Part shown: positions 22,171-32,152 of the stretch, in pieces
Position numbering within the stretch: the first letter of the stretch is position 1
Layout: each line of letters starts with the position of its first letter
Source: Pseudomonas graminis
Lineage (GTDB): Bacteria > Pseudomonadota > Gammaproteobacteria > Pseudomonadales > Pseudomonadaceae
Reading direction: 5' to 3'
Assembly (NCBI RefSeq): GCF_900111735.1
Contig: NZ_FOHW01000024.1
Coordinates: 28,260-92,259 of the forward strand
DNA: 64,000 nucleotides
Position numbers and translations under genes: made by a program
The notes under the pieces: model-generated
What the model was told of the DNA's origin: nothing
The model's input: the letters and a program-made list of their open reading frames with translations, nothing else
Databases searched by the model: none

Positions 22171-24549
22171 TTAGAAGGTCTGACCGAGAGAGAATTGGAA
22201 GACCTGGGTTTCGGTGCTGTCGTCCGGTTTCTTGACCGGCATCGCCAGTGCAAAACTCAACGGACCCAATGCTGTGACCCACGTCACGCCCACACCGACC
22301 GAACTGGCCAGACCCGACAACTCTGGGCCGTTGCACTCGACCTTCTGACCATCGGTCGTGGTCTTCTGCGAGCCGCAGTTGGTGTTGAAAACGTTACCCA
22401 CGTCCCAGAACAGCGAGGTACGCAGCGAACGCTGGTCCTTGATGAACGGCAGCGGGAACAGGATTTCCGCACCGCCCGTGATCAGGACGTTACCACCGAA
22501 CGGCAGCGGATCCTGGTCCGGGTCGGCAAGGGTGCCACTGCCTGCACGGCCACTACTTGGTGTACTGCGCGGGCCCAGCGTACTGTCCTTGAAGCCACGT
22601 ACCGAGTTGAAGCCACCCGCGTAGTAGTTCTCGTAGAACGGCAGACCGGACGTCGAGCCATAACCGTCGCCGTAACCCAGCTCCGAGTGCAGGCGCAGGG
22701 TGTAGTTGTTGGTGATCGGGTGGAACAACTGGCCGCGATAATCAAGCTTGTAGAACGACAGGTCGCTGCCCGGAATGGTGGTTTCCAGGGTCAGGCTCTG
22801 GGAGCTACCACGGGTTGGCAGTGTGCCTTTGTTCAAGGTGGACTCGGACCAGCCTACCGACGCCTTGAAGTTGGTGAAGCTGTCGCCTTCTCTGTTGATG
22901 AAGTCGAAGATCTCGTCAACGGTGTACCTGCCCGTGCTCAGCTCGTCTTTCTGTACCGACAGGCCGAAGTTCAGGCGAGAGGTTTCGCTGATCGGGTAGC
23001 CCATGTTGATACCGGCACCCAGGCTGTCTACCGAGTAGCTCGCCACGTCGACGTCGAGGTCGTCGTAGTTGGTCTTGCGGTAGAACGCGCTGTAGCCGAG
23101 GCTCACCCCATCCGGCGTGAAGTACGGATCGACGTAGCTAAAGTTGTAACGGGTCTGGTATTCACTTTTGGTCAGGCCGATGCTGACTTTGTTACCGGTA
23201 CCCAGGAAGTTGTTCTGGCTGATGGAACCACCCAGGATCAGACCCGCGCTCTGCGCAAAGCCGACACTGGCGGTAATCGAGCCGGACGCCTGCTCTTCAA
23301 CGGCGTAGTTCACATCAACCTGATCGTCGGTGCCAGGCACCGCCGGGGTTTCAACGTTCACTTCCTTGAAGAAGCCCAGACGGTCAAGACGGGTCTTGGA
23401 CTGGTCGATCAGGTAAGTGGATGCCCAGCCGCCTTCCATCTGGCGCATCTCGCGACGCAGCACTTCGTCCGCTGTCTTGGTGTTGCCGCGGAAGTTGATG
23501 CGGTTCACGTAAGCACGTTTGCCCGGATCGACGACGAAGGTGATATCGACCGTATGGTCTTCATCGTTCGGCGTCGGCACACCGTTCACGTTGGCGAAGG
23601 TGTAACCCTCGTTACCCAAACGACGGGTGATCAGTTCGGACGTGGTGGTCATGACCTTGCGGGAGAACACCTGACCCGGCTTGACCAGCAGCAGCGATTT
23701 GACCTGATCTTCAGGGACCTTGAGGTCGCCGCTCAGCTTGACCGACTTGACGCTGTACTTCTCGCCCTCATGAATGTTGACGGTGATGTACACGCTTTTC
23801 TTGTCGGGCGTGATGGAGACCTGGGTCGAGGCGATATCCATGTTGATATAGCCGCGGTCGAGGTAGTACGAACGCAGACGTTCCAGGTCGCCGGAGAGTT
23901 TCTCACGGGCGTACTTGTCGTCGTTCTTGAAGAAGGAAAGCCAGTTGGTGGTTTTCAGTTCGAACAGGTCAACCAGATCGTCTTCAGGGAAGACCGAGTT
24001 GCCCACCACGTTGATATGCTGGATGGCCGCGACCGCGCCTTCATTGATGTTGATCTTCAGACCCACGCGGTTACGCGGCTGCGGCACGACTTCGGTGGCG
24101 ACTTCTGCAGAGTAGCGGCCTTGCGCAACGTACTGACGTTGCAGCTCGTTGCGGACGCCTTCCAGCGTTGCACGCTGGAAGATCTCGCCTTCGGCCAGAC
24201 CCGACTGCTTCAGACCCTTCATCAGGTCCTCAGTGGTGATCGCTTTGTTGCCTTCGATCTCGATACTCGAAACCGACGGACGCTCGACAACTGTGATGAC
24301 CAGGACGTTACCGTCGCGGCCCAGCTGGATGTCCTGGAAAAATCCGGTTTTGAACAGCGCGCGAGTTGCGTCAACGAGACGCCCATCATCGGCCTGTTCA
24401 CCCACGTTCAACGGCAGCGCACCAAACACGCTGCCGGCGGAAACCCGCTGCAGACCGTTGACACGGATATCGGAGATAGTGAAGGACTCGGCGTGAACTT
24501 CGGCGATCATCAGTACGGCAAGAACCGCAGTTAGCAGCAGACGTTTCAT
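22171..24549 (-). CDS. bamA: Outer membrane protein assembly factor BamA
   Basis: This is the central Omp85 subunit of the beta-barrel assembly machine. It has 792 residues from the ATG at 24549. There is a signal peptide (MKRLLLTAVLAVLMIAEVHA), five POTRA domains to about residue 420, then a 16-strand barrel. The VRGF motif of barrel loop 6 is present, and the protein ends in Phe, the usual C-terminal signal. A good AAGGAC ribosome-binding site precedes this start. Confidence 0.97.
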   Translation of the reverse strand: MKRLLLTAVLAVLMIAEVHAESFTISDIRVNGLQRVSAGSVFGALPLNVGEQADDGRLVDATRALFKTGFFQDIQLGRDGNVLVITVVERPSVSSIEIEGNKAITTEDLMKGLKQSGLAEGEIFQRATLEGVRNELQRQYVAQGRYSAEVATEVVPQPRNRVGLKININEGAVAAIQHINVVGNSVFPEDDLVDLFELKTTNWLSFFKNDDKYAREKLSGDLERLRSYYLDRGYINMDIASTQVSITPDKKSVYITVNIHEGEKYSVKSVKLSGDLKVPEDQVKSLLLVKPGQVFSRKVMTTTSELITRRLGNEGYTFANVNGVPTPNDEDHTVDITFVVDPGKRAYVNRINFRGNTKTADEVLRREMRQMEGGWASTYLIDQSKTRLDRLGFFKEVNVETPAVPGTDDQVDVNYAVEEQASGSITASVGFAQSAGLILGGSISQNNFLGTGNKVSIGLTKSEYQTRYNFSYVDPYFTPDGVSLGYSAFYRKTNYDDLDVDVASYSVDSLGAGINMGYPISETSRLNFGLSVQKDELSTGRYTVDEIFDFINREGDSFTNFKASVGWSESTLNKGTLPTRGSSQSLTLETTIPGSDLSFYKLDYRGQLFHPITNNYTLRLHSELGYGDGYGSTSGLPFYENYYAGGFNSVRGFKDSTLGPRSTPSSGRAGSGTLADPDQDPLPFGGNVLITGGAEILFPLPFIKDQRSLRTSLFWDVGNVFNTNCGSQKTTTDGQKVECNGPELSGLASSVGVGVTWVTALGPLSFALAMPVKKPDDSTETQVFQFSLGQTF

Positions 24550-24570
24550 GAAGTCCTTTCTTATTCCAAC

Positions 24571-24603
24571 TGGCAATAAACAAACTGCCGCAAAATGCGG
24601 CAG
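24571..24603 (-). terminator. Terminator-like hairpin between rseP and bamA
   Basis: CTGCCGC (24585-24591) pairs with GCGGCAG (24597-24603). Leftwards the stem is followed by TTTGTTTATT. It is probably a partial terminator that adjusts bamA expression relative to rseP, since bamA also needs transcripts from upstream. Confidence 0.65.
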
Positions 24604-24624
24604 ATTCACAATTCGGCGTAGCTT

Positions 24625-25977
24625 TTACAGTCGTCCCAGATCGTTGACCAGTGCGAGCAACATCACTCCAACCACCAGACTGATACCGATCTGAACCCCC
24701 CAGCCCTGCACCTTCTCTGACAGTGGGCGACCACGCGCCCACTCGATCAGATAAAACAGCAAGTGCCCCCCATCCAGCACGGGTATGGGCAGCAAATTGA
24801 GAACACCCAGGCTTATGCTCAGATAAGCGAGGAAATTCAGGAAGTCACCTATGCCTGACTGGGCCGAAGCGCCCGCCACTTTAGCAATGGTTATCGGTCC
24901 GCTCAAGTTTTTTACCGAGAGCTCGCCGAACAACATTTTCTTCAGCGAATCGAGCGTCAGCACGCTCATGGTCCAGGTACGCCGCGCGCCTTCTGCGACG
25001 GCGGCTACAGGCCCATAGCTGACCTCGCGCAACATCTCCGGCGGCCAATCCACGCCTTTCACGCCGGCACCGAGATACCCGGTCGCCGCAGGGCCTTCGC
25101 CACGTGTAACCAGATCGACGGGCACCTCCAACTGCGCGCCGTCACGCTCGACGCGCACCGAAATCCGCGTATCGGGGTGGACACGAACCCAGTCCACGAC
25201 CTTCTGCCATTCGTCGACAGGCTCGTCGTTGAGGGCCAGCAGGCGGTCGCCGGTTTTAAGACCTGCGGTTTGTGCGGGACCTTTGGGATCAAGCTCTGCC
25301 AGAACCGGCGGCAGGGCCGGACGCCACGGACGAATACCCAGCGAACGAATCGGGTCAGGCTCGGCTGCGCCCTTGAGCCAGTCGTTCAGCGCCAGCGAAC
25401 GCGGGGTTTCCACATCAGAACCCTGCTCGCGAACCTTCAACGCGATGCTGCCGCTCTCACCCAGGCGCCGCACCAGTTGCAGGTTCACGCCTGCCCATCC
25501 GGTAACAGCCTCACCATCAACCGAGACAATTTCCTGACCGGAACTCAGCCCGGCCTTTTCCGCAATACTGCCTGGTTCGACGCCGCCTACGACGGGCCGG
25601 ACCTGCTGGCTACCCAGCATTGCGAGTACCCAGAAAAATACAATCGCCAGCAGAAAGTTGGCGACCGGGCCCGCAATCACGATAGCGATGCGCTGGTAAA
25701 CCGACTTGCGGTTAAAAGATTGATCAGCCAGCTCGGGGGGCACGTCACCCTCCCGTTCATCGAGCATTTTCACGTAGCCGCCGAGGGGAATCGCCGCCAC
25801 GACGTATTCGGTGCCCTGACGATCACTCCAGCGCAACAACGGCATGCCAAAGCCCACCGAGAAACGCAGAACCTTGACACCACAGCGACGCGCCACCCAG
25901 AAGTGACCGAATTCGTGAAACGTCACCAGCACGCCCAGCGCAACCAGGGTGCCGACAATCATGTATAGCGCGCTCAT
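24625..25977 (-). CDS. rseP: Site-2 protease RseP
   Basis: This inner-membrane zinc metalloprotease cuts anti-sigma factors such as MucA/RseA to release AlgU/RpoE. It has 450 residues. HEFGH (21-25) is the zinc motif in the first membrane helix. Two PDZ domains occupy the periplasmic middle, and NLLPIPVLDGGHL near residue 400 supplies the third zinc ligand. It lies between dxr and bamA, a conserved envelope cluster. Confidence 0.97.
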   Translation of the reverse strand: MSALYMIVGTLVALGVLVTFHEFGHFWVARRCGVKVLRFSVGFGMPLLRWSDRQGTEYVVAAIPLGGYVKMLDEREGDVPPELADQSFNRKSVYQRIAIVIAGPVANFLLAIVFFWVLAMLGSQQVRPVVGGVEPGSIAEKAGLSSGQEIVSVDGEAVTGWAGVNLQLVRRLGESGSIALKVREQGSDVETPRSLALNDWLKGAAEPDPIRSLGIRPWRPALPPVLAELDPKGPAQTAGLKTGDRLLALNDEPVDEWQKVVDWVRVHPDTRISVRVERDGAQLEVPVDLVTRGEGPAATGYLGAGVKGVDWPPEMLREVSYGPVAAVAEGARRTWTMSVLTLDSLKKMLFGELSVKNLSGPITIAKVAGASAQSGIGDFLNFLAYLSISLGVLNLLPIPVLDGGHLLFYLIEWARGRPLSEKVQGWGVQIGISLVVGVMLLALVNDLGRL

Positions 25978-26064
25978 CGCTGCTCTCCGGGTACCGATCT
26001 AACGGTGCGTTTAAGCCCACATTGCGTGCGAATCATTGAAAACGTTGCCGCCTTGAACGACTGC

Positions 26065-27255
26065 CTAGCGCCCATTACGGTCCAGCCATTGCCCGGCCAG
26101 CGAGCGGGCACGTGCATCAATCTCGAAAACCGTTTCCAGGTCAGACACGGCGACCACAGGCTCAAGGTTTAAAACCTCGTCGATCATACTCGCGATTTCC
26201 GGGTAGCGAATGCGCTGGTCCAGAAACGCAGCGACCGCGATTTCATTGGCAGCATTCAGCACCGCAGGCGCACTGTCGCCCGCCTCAGCAGCTTGCCGCG
26301 CCAGACGCAGGCATGGGAAGCGCACTTCGTCCGGTGCTTCAAAGTCCAGCCGCGCAATACTGAACAGATCCAGCGGCGCAACGCCCGAATCGATTCGTTC
26401 CGGCCATGCAAGCGCGTGGGCAATCGGCGTGCGCATGTCGGGATTGCCCAACTGCGCCAGCACCGAGCCGTCGACGTAATCGACCATCGAATGGATCACG
26501 CTCTGCGGGTGAATCACCACCTCGATCCGCGCGGGCGTCGTGTCGAACAGCCAGCAGGCTTCGATCAGCTCAAGGCCCTTGTTCATCATGCTGGCGGAGT
26601 CGACGGAGATCTTGCGACCCATGGACCAGTTGGGATGGGCACAGGCCTGATCCGGAGAGACGTGCTCCAGGTCGGCGAGTGGTGTCTGACGGAACGGGCC
26701 ACCGGATGCGGTCAGCAGAATGCGTCTGACGCCGACCTTCTCCAGACCGCTCTCGTAATCACGCGGCAGGCACTGGAAGATCGCGTTGTGCTCGCTGTCG
26801 AGCGGCAGCAGTACCGTGCCACTGCGGCGAACAGCCTGCATGAACAAGGCGCCGGACATGACCAACGCTTCCTTGTTGGCCAGCAGGACTTTCTTGCCCG
26901 CTTCGACAGCGGCAAGGGTCGGGCGCAAACCGGCCGCACCGACGATCGCGGCCAGCACCGTATCAACCAGAGGGTGAGCAGACACTTCGCAGAGCCCGCC
27001 CTCCCCCACCAGCACGCGCGTATCGAGACCGGCCGCGCGCAGGTCGTCCTGCAGTTGCCTGGCAGCAGCCGTCGTCGGAACCACGGCGAACTGCGGTGTA
27101 TGACGGACGCACAACGCCAACAGCTCGGCCAGACGGGTGTAACCCGTCAGAGCAAATACCTGGTAACGCGCCGGATGCCGCGCGATGACGTCCAGCGTGC
27201 TCAGACCCACAGAGCCCGTTGCGCCAAGCACGGTAATGAGCTGAGGCATACTCAC
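26065..27255 (-). CDS. dxr: 1-deoxy-D-xylulose 5-phosphate reductoisomerase
   Basis: This NADPH-dependent enzyme makes 2-C-methylerythritol 4-phosphate in the MEP pathway and is the target of fosmidomycin. It has 396 residues. The NADPH motif GATGSVGLSTLDVI is at the N-terminus, and LLPLDSEHNAIFQC carries metal-binding acids. The start overlaps the cdsA stop by 4 bp. Confidence 0.97.
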   Translation of the reverse strand: MSMPQLITVLGATGSVGLSTLDVIARHPARYQVFALTGYTRLAELLALCVRHTPQFAVVPTTAAARQLQDDLRAAGLDTRVLVGEGGLCEVSAHPLVDTVLAAIVGAAGLRPTLAAVEAGKKVLLANKEALVMSGALFMQAVRRSGTVLLPLDSEHNAIFQCLPRDYESGLEKVGVRRILLTASGGPFRQTPLADLEHVSPDQACAHPNWSMGRKISVDSASMMNKGLELIEACWLFDTTPARIEVVIHPQSVIHSMVDYVDGSVLAQLGNPDMRTPIAHALAWPERIDSGVAPLDLFSIARLDFEAPDEVRFPCLRLARQAAEAGDSAPAVLNAANEIAVAAFLDQRIRYPEIASMIDEVLNLEPVVAVSDLETVFEIDARARSLAGQWLDRNGR

Positions 27256-28070
27256 ATCACGCCCCAGTCCCGGGCAGCCCAGAGCAGCAAGGCGAATACC
27301 GGAATGGCGGCGGTCAGGCTGTCGATGCGATCGAGCACGCCGCCGTGGCCCGGCAGCAGGTTGCTGCTGTCCTTTACCCCGGATTTGCGCTTGAACATGC
27401 TCTCGGTGAGATCACCAACGACCGAGATCAGCACGACAATGGCGGCACACACCAACGCGAAGATGATTTCGCCCAGTGACCAGCCGCGGTAGACACCCAC
27501 TACCGCAGTGATCAGCAGGCACGTTGCCAGACCACCATAAAGGCCTTCCCAGCTTTTACCCGGGCTGACCTTCGGCGCCAGCTTGCGCTTGCCGAACGCC
27601 TTGCCGGAGAAGTAGGCGCCGATGTCGGCACCCCACACCAGAATCATCACCGACAGGATCAACCAGTTGCCCAGCGGCATTTGCTTGATCAGCACCAGCC
27701 CCTGCCATGCCGGCAGCAGTATCAGCAAACCGATCAGCAGCTTGCAGATGGCGCTGGACCAATGCTCGCTGGACTCGGGAAAAGTGAGCACCAGCCAGGT
27801 TGCCACCAGCCACCAGATCAGCGCTGCCACCAGCAGCCACGGCGCGAGGTCGGGCAGCAGGTACAACAGAAACAGCAGCACAGCGACCACCACTGCGTAC
27901 AGAACGCGCGCCGATTGCGCTTCGAAGCCGGAAAGCCGCGCCCATTCCCAGGCGCCAAGCACGACGACCGCGCCGATGAACAATGCGAAGCTACCGCCTG
28001 TCAGAAGAAAAAAACCGCACAGGGCCAGCGGCGCAAGGATCAGCGCAGTGATGATTCGTTGTTTAAGCAT
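27252..28070 (-). CDS. cdsA: Phosphatidate cytidylyltransferase
   Basis: This integral membrane enzyme makes CDP-diacylglycerol from phosphatidic acid and CTP. It has 272 residues from the ATG at 28070, which overlaps the uppS stop by one base (TAATG). The long open frame upstream is only a shadow of uppS. It has about eight membrane helices, and the C-terminal signature SGVKDSSNLLPGHGGVLDR is complete. Confidence 0.96.
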   Translation of the reverse strand: MLKQRIITALILAPLALCGFFLLTGGSFALFIGAVVVLGAWEWARLSGFEAQSARVLYAVVVAVLLFLLYLLPDLAPWLLVAALIWWLVATWLVLTFPESSEHWSSAICKLLIGLLILLPAWQGLVLIKQMPLGNWLILSVMILVWGADIGAYFSGKAFGKRKLAPKVSPGKSWEGLYGGLATCLLITAVVGVYRGWSLGEIIFALVCAAIVVLISVVGDLTESMFKRKSGVKDSSNLLPGHGGVLDRIDSLTAAIPVFALLLWAARDWGVM

Positions 28071-28825
28071 TAAGCGCGGGCTCCAGCTTCTACCTGCTCG
28101 CTGGTTTTCCCGAAGCGGCGTTGGCGAGAAGCGAAATCGGCCAGCGCAGTGCGCATGGCATCGTGTTTGAAGTCCGGCCAGAACAGGTCGGAGAAATACA
28201 GCTCGGCATAGGCCAACTGCCAGAGCAGGAAATTGCTGATGCGGTGCTCGCCACCCGTGCGGATGCAGAGGTCGGGCAACGGCAGGTCGCCGGTGGCCAG
28301 GCACGTCTGCAGCAGCTCCGGCGTGATGTCTTCCGGTCGCAAGTGGCCGGCCTGAACCTCACGGGCCAGCCGCTGGGCAGCCTGAGCAATATCCCACTGA
28401 CCGCCGTAATTGGCGGCGATCTGCAGAACGAAGCGGCTGTTTTCAGCCGTGCGCTGCTCGGCTTCGCGTATGGCGGCCTGAAGCTCGGGGTGAAACCGCG
28501 AACGGTCACCAATGATCCGCAGGCTGATGCCGTTCTCGTTCAAGCGCTTGGTTTCGCGACGCAGCGCCGTGAAGAACAACTCCATCAGCGCGCCGACTTC
28601 TTCCGCCGGGCGCTGCCAGTTCTCGCTGGAGAACGCGAACAAGGTCAGCACCTCGACCTTGGCCTCGGCGCAGACCTCAATCACCGCACGAACAGCGTCC
28701 ACGCCGGCCTTGTGGCCTGCTACACCGGGCAGCAGACGCTTCTTGGCCCAGCGATTGTTCCCGTCCATGATGATCGCGACATGACGCGGCACCGATGCCG
28801 GCGCAGCCAGCTTTGTCTTATCCAT
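28070..28825 (-). CDS. uppS: Undecaprenyl diphosphate synthase
   Basis: This cis-prenyltransferase makes the C55 lipid carrier for peptidoglycan and O-antigen. It has 251 residues. IIMDGNNRWAKKR near residue 18 carries the catalytic Asp21, and the C-terminal segment DLCIRTGGEHRISNFLLWQ is intact. It connects frr with cdsA in the same operon. Confidence 0.97.
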   Translation of the reverse strand: MDKTKLAAPASVPRHVAIIMDGNNRWAKKRLLPGVAGHKAGVDAVRAVIEVCAEAKVEVLTLFAFSSENWQRPAEEVGALMELFFTALRRETKRLNENGISLRIIGDRSRFHPELQAAIREAEQRTAENSRFVLQIAANYGGQWDIAQAAQRLAREVQAGHLRPEDITPELLQTCLATGDLPLPDLCIRTGGEHRISNFLLWQLAYAELYFSDLFWPDFKHDAMRTALADFASRQRRFGKTSEQVEAGARA

Positions 28826-28841
28826 GAAAGCTTCCCGGCCC

Positions 28842-29399
28842 TTATACGGCCATCAGGTCCGCTTCTTTGGACTTGGTCGCGGCGTCGATGTCAGCCTCAG
28901 CCTTGTCCGTCAGCTTCTGGATGTCGGCAGCAGCACGGCGCTCTTCGTCTTCGCTGATTTCCTTGTCCTTGACCAGCTTCTTCAGCTCACCCAAAGCGTC
29001 ACGGCGGATATTACGCACGGCAACGCGGGCGTCTTCTGCGGCGCTGCGTGCCTGCTTGGTGAAGCCCTTGCGGGTCTCTTCCGTCAGGGCAGGCATGGAG
29101 ATCAACAGCATCTCGCCCAGGTTCGTCGGGTTCAGGTTCAGACCGGCGCTCTGAATGGCCTTGTCGACCGCGGAGAGCATGTTGCGCTCGAATGCCACCA
29201 CCTGCAGCGTGCGGGAGTCCTTCACGGTGACGTTGGCGACGCCGCTCAACGGGGTGTCGGAACCGTAGTACGGCACCATCACGCTGCCGAGAATACTCGG
29301 GTGCGCCTTGCCGGTACGGATCTGGCCGAATGCATGGGCCAGGGACTCAAGGGATTTCTTCATCCGCTCTTGAGCATCTTTCTTGATTTCGTTGATCAT
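28842..29399 (-). CDS. frr: Ribosome recycling factor
   Basis: This factor splits post-termination ribosomes together with EF-G. It has 185 residues, the exact family length, including the RTGKAHPSIL segment and the coiled helices of domain I. The ATG overlaps the pyrH stop by 4 bp. Confidence 0.98.
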   Translation of the reverse strand: MINEIKKDAQERMKKSLESLAHAFGQIRTGKAHPSILGSVMVPYYGSDTPLSGVANVTVKDSRTLQVVAFERNMLSAVDKAIQSAGLNLNPTNLGEMLLISMPALTEETRKGFTKQARSAAEDARVAVRNIRRDALGELKKLVKDKEISEDEERRAAADIQKLTDKAEADIDAATKSKEADLMAV

Positions 29400-30139
29400 T
29401 GTTCGCCTTCCTCGATCAAAGTACCTTCCGCGCCGCCATGCACAATGTTCAGCAGGGCGCCGGGCTTGTTCATATTGAAGACACGCAGTGGCATCTTGTG
29501 GTCACGACACAGACAGATGGCTGTCAGATCCATTACACCCAGCTTGCGATCCAGCACTTCGTCATAGGTCAGACGATCGAACTTCTCGGCATGCGGGTCC
29601 TTGAATGGATCGGCAGTGTACACACCATCGACCTTGGTTGCTTTCAGCACGACATCAGCGTCGATCTCGATCGCACGCAGGCACGCTGCGGAATCCGTGG
29701 TGAAGAACGGATTGCCGGTACCGGCCGCGAAAATCACGACTTCCTTGGCGTTCAGGTGACGCATGGCTTTGCGACGATCGTAGTGATCGGTTACGCCCAC
29801 CATGGAAATGGCGGACATCACGATGGCCGAGATATTGGCCCGTTCCAGCGCATCACGCATGGCCAAGGCGTTCATCACGGTGGCCAGCATGCCCATGTGG
29901 TCGCCTGTGACCCGATCCATACCGGCCGCGCTCAGCGCTGCGCCGCGGAACAGGTTACCGCCACCGATGACCAGACCGACCTGAACGCCGATGCCCACCA
30001 GCTGACCGACCTCCAGTGCCATGCGATCCAGCACCTTGGGATCGATGCCGAACTCTTCCGACCCCATCAGGGCCTCGCCGCTGAGCTTGAGTAGAATGCG
30101 TTTATAGCGAGCTTGATAGCCACTGCCCTGCTGAGCCAT
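29396..30139 (-). CDS. pyrH: UMP kinase
   Basis: The enzyme phosphorylates UMP to UDP and belongs to the amino-acid kinase fold. It has 247 residues. LLKLSGEAL near the N-terminus, VIGGGNLFRG, and AAGTGNPFFTTDSAA are all family motifs. It lies between tsf and frr, as nearly everywhere in bacteria. Confidence 0.98.
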   Translation of the reverse strand: MAQQGSGYQARYKRILLKLSGEALMGSEEFGIDPKVLDRMALEVGQLVGIGVQVGLVIGGGNLFRGAALSAAGMDRVTGDHMGMLATVMNALAMRDALERANISAIVMSAISMVGVTDHYDRRKAMRHLNAKEVVIFAAGTGNPFFTTDSAACLRAIEIDADVVLKATKVDGVYTADPFKDPHAEKFDRLTYDEVLDRKLGVMDLTAICLCRDHKMPLRVFNMNKPGALLNIVHGGAEGTLIEEGEQ

Positions 30140-30304
30140 TGCGAATCTCTCCTGCGGCGTTTGAAAAAAATCGTTCGAGTAGCGGGCCGTTTTCGGCCTG
30201 CGCTCACTCTAGGTCACTGCTTCAGGGAAGTGCAGCCTCTTGGGCCCAAACCCCGAAAAAACAAATTCCGTGCAGCAATAACAATTCCACGTAGCGCTTT
30301 GACA

Positions 30305-30336
30305 AAGAGGCTGCGCGCGTTAGCGGGCAGCCTCTT
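30305..30336 (-). terminator. Hairpin after tsf
   Basis: AAGAGGCTGC (30305-30314) is complementary to GCAGCCTCTT (30327-30336). Leftwards it is followed by TGTCAAAG, so the T-tract is weak. It lies in the 221-bp gap between tsf and pyrH and probably ends or attenuates the rpsB-tsf transcript. Confidence 0.6.
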
Positions 30337-30360
30337 CGGGGCGACAGTTGGGAAACCGTC

Positions 30361-31224
30361 TTATTGCTTGCTTGCAGCTACTTGAGCAGCGACTTCTTCA
30401 GCGAAGTTGTCGACTGGCTTCTCGATGCCTTCGCCTACCTTGAAGTAGGTGAAGGAAACGATTTCAGCGCCGGCTTTCTTGGCCAGCTCACCGACCTTGA
30501 TTTCAGGGTTCTTGACGAACGCCTGCTCAACCAGGCTGGCTTCAGCCAGGAACTTGCTGATACGGCCGCCAACCATTTTCTCGGCGATTTCAGCAGGCTT
30601 GCCTTTCAGCTTGTCTTCGTTCAACTGCATGAAGACATTCTTCTCGCGCTCGATCGCTTCTGGCGAAACGTCCGAAGGCAGCAGGAACTCAGGGTTGGTC
30701 GCCGCTACGTGCATGGCGATGTCTTTCGCCAACTCTGCATCGCCGCCCTTGAGGACGACAACCACGCCGATCTTGTTGCCGTGCAGGTACGAACCCAGCA
30801 CGTCGCCTTCGATGCGGGCCAGACGACGGATATTGACGTTCTCGCCAACCTTGCCGACCAGAACCAGACGATCAGCTTCCATCGCTTCAACCAGAGGCTC
30901 AACGGTGGTCAGCTTGTCAGCGAATGCTTTCTCGACGCTCTTGGCGACGAATGCCTTGAAGTCGTCCTGCAAAGCCAGGAAGTCGGTCTGGGAGTTGACT
31001 TCGATCAGGACTGCGGCTTTGCCGTCGTCCTTGATGGCGATGGCGCCTTCAGCAGCAACGTTGCCTGCTTTTTTGGCTGCCTTGATTGCGCCCGAAGCAC
31101 GCATATCGTCGATGGCTTTTTCGATGTCGCCGCCAGCCTTGGTCAAGGCCTTTTTGCAATCCATCATGCCTTCGCCGGTACGCTCGCGCAGTTCTTTGAC
31201 CAACGCTGCAGTAATCTCTGCCAT
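30361..31224 (-). CDS. tsf: Elongation factor Ts
   Basis: This is the nucleotide exchange factor for EF-Tu. It has 287 residues. The N-terminal UBA-like domain contains ELRERTGEGMMDCKKAL, and the core TDFLALQDDFKAF motif that contacts EF-Tu is present. It pairs with rpsB in the usual order. Confidence 0.98.
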   Translation of the reverse strand: MAEITAALVKELRERTGEGMMDCKKALTKAGGDIEKAIDDMRASGAIKAAKKAGNVAAEGAIAIKDDGKAAVLIEVNSQTDFLALQDDFKAFVAKSVEKAFADKLTTVEPLVEAMEADRLVLVGKVGENVNIRRLARIEGDVLGSYLHGNKIGVVVVLKGGDAELAKDIAMHVAATNPEFLLPSDVSPEAIEREKNVFMQLNEDKLKGKPAEIAEKMVGGRISKFLAEASLVEQAFVKNPEIKVGELAKKAGAEIVSFTYFKVGEGIEKPVDNFAEEVAAQVAASKQ

Positions 31225-31353
31225 TTCAAAATCCTCTTGGATAGGTCTTCAACCATTCCACCCGCAAGACGGGCGTTCAAATTCTTGAAAATCCATGGTG
31301 ACTGCTGCACATGACAATAAGATCGATGGCAACGTCAGATGGTTTTCGAGGTG

Positions 31354-31382
31354 GCAAAAAGGGGGCCAAGCCCCCTTTTTGC
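31354..31382 (-). terminator. Strong hairpin between rpsB and tsf
   Basis: GCAAAAAGGGGG (31354-31365) is complementary to CCCCCTTTTTGC (31371-31382), giving U-runs on both strands. Leftwards it lies directly after rpsB and before tsf, the place where partial termination sets the S2 to EF-Ts ratio in other gammaproteobacteria. Confidence 0.8.
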
Positions 31383-31411
31383 GTACTGAGTCAACGCCAG
31401 GCGTTTGTTAC

Positions 31412-32152
31412 TCAGCCTTCAACAGTTGCCGCTGGAGCTTCTTCAGCGTAAACGTCGGTGCCGCCAGCATTGTTGTTGCGACCACGGATCACAGCGTCAG
31501 CCATCGAACCCATGTACAACTGGATGGCGCGGATTGCGTCATCGTTGCCCGGGATGATGTAGTCAACGCCTTCAGGGCTGCTGTTGGTGTCGACAACGCC
31601 GATGACCGGGATACCCAGCTTGTTGGCTTCGGTGATCGCGATGCGCTCGTGATCAACGTCGATAACGAACAGAGCGTCTGGCAGACCGCCCATGTCCTTG
31701 ATACCGCCCAGGCTACGATCCAGTTTTTCCAGATCGCGAGTGCGCATCAGCGCCTCTTTCTTGGTCAGCTTGGTGAACGTGCCGTCTTCTGCCTGGACTT
31801 CGAGATCACGCAGACGCTTGATGGAAGCGCGGATGGTCTTGAAGTTGGTCAGCATGCCGCCCAACCAGCGGTGATCGACGTACGGCGAACCGCAACGTGC
31901 TGCTTCTTCAGCAACGATCTTGCCAGCGGAACGCTTGGTGCCGACGAACAGAATCTTGTTTTTGCCCTGAGCCAGGCGCTCAACGAAAGTCAGCGCTTCG
32001 TTGAACATAGGCAGGGTTTTTTCAAGGTTGATGATGTGAATCTTGTTGCGCGCGCCGAAAATGTATTTACCCATTTTCGGGTTCCAGTAACGGGTCTGGT
32101 GACCGAAGTGCACACCGGCCTTCAGCATATCGCGCATATTGACTTGGGACAT
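31412..32152 (-). CDS. rpsB: 30S ribosomal protein S2
   Basis: It has 246 residues, starting MSQVNMRDMLKAGVHFGHQT, the universally conserved S2 start. RYWNPKMGKYIFGARN and NKLGIPVIGVVDTNSSP are further signatures. It needs S1 for assembly on the 30S subunit. The leader upstream has the conserved S2 autoregulation motif. Confidence 0.98.
   Translation of the reverse strand: MSQVNMRDMLKAGVHFGHQTRYWNPKMGKYIFGARNKIHIINLEKTLPMFNEALTFVERLAQGKNKILFVGTKRSAGKIVAEEAARCGSPYVDHRWLGGMLTNFKTIRASIKRLRDLEVQAEDGTFTKLTKKEALMRTRDLEKLDRSLGGIKDMGGLPDALFVIDVDHERIAITEANKLGIPVIGVVDTNSSPEGVDYIIPGNDDAIRAIQLYMGSMADAVIRGRNNNAGGTDVYAEEAPAATVEG

Noticed and set aside
22147..24534. Open frame of 795 codons opposite bamA
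   Set aside because: It is an antisense shadow of bamA, rich in Val, Arg and Gln as expected from its complement, with no recognisable domain.
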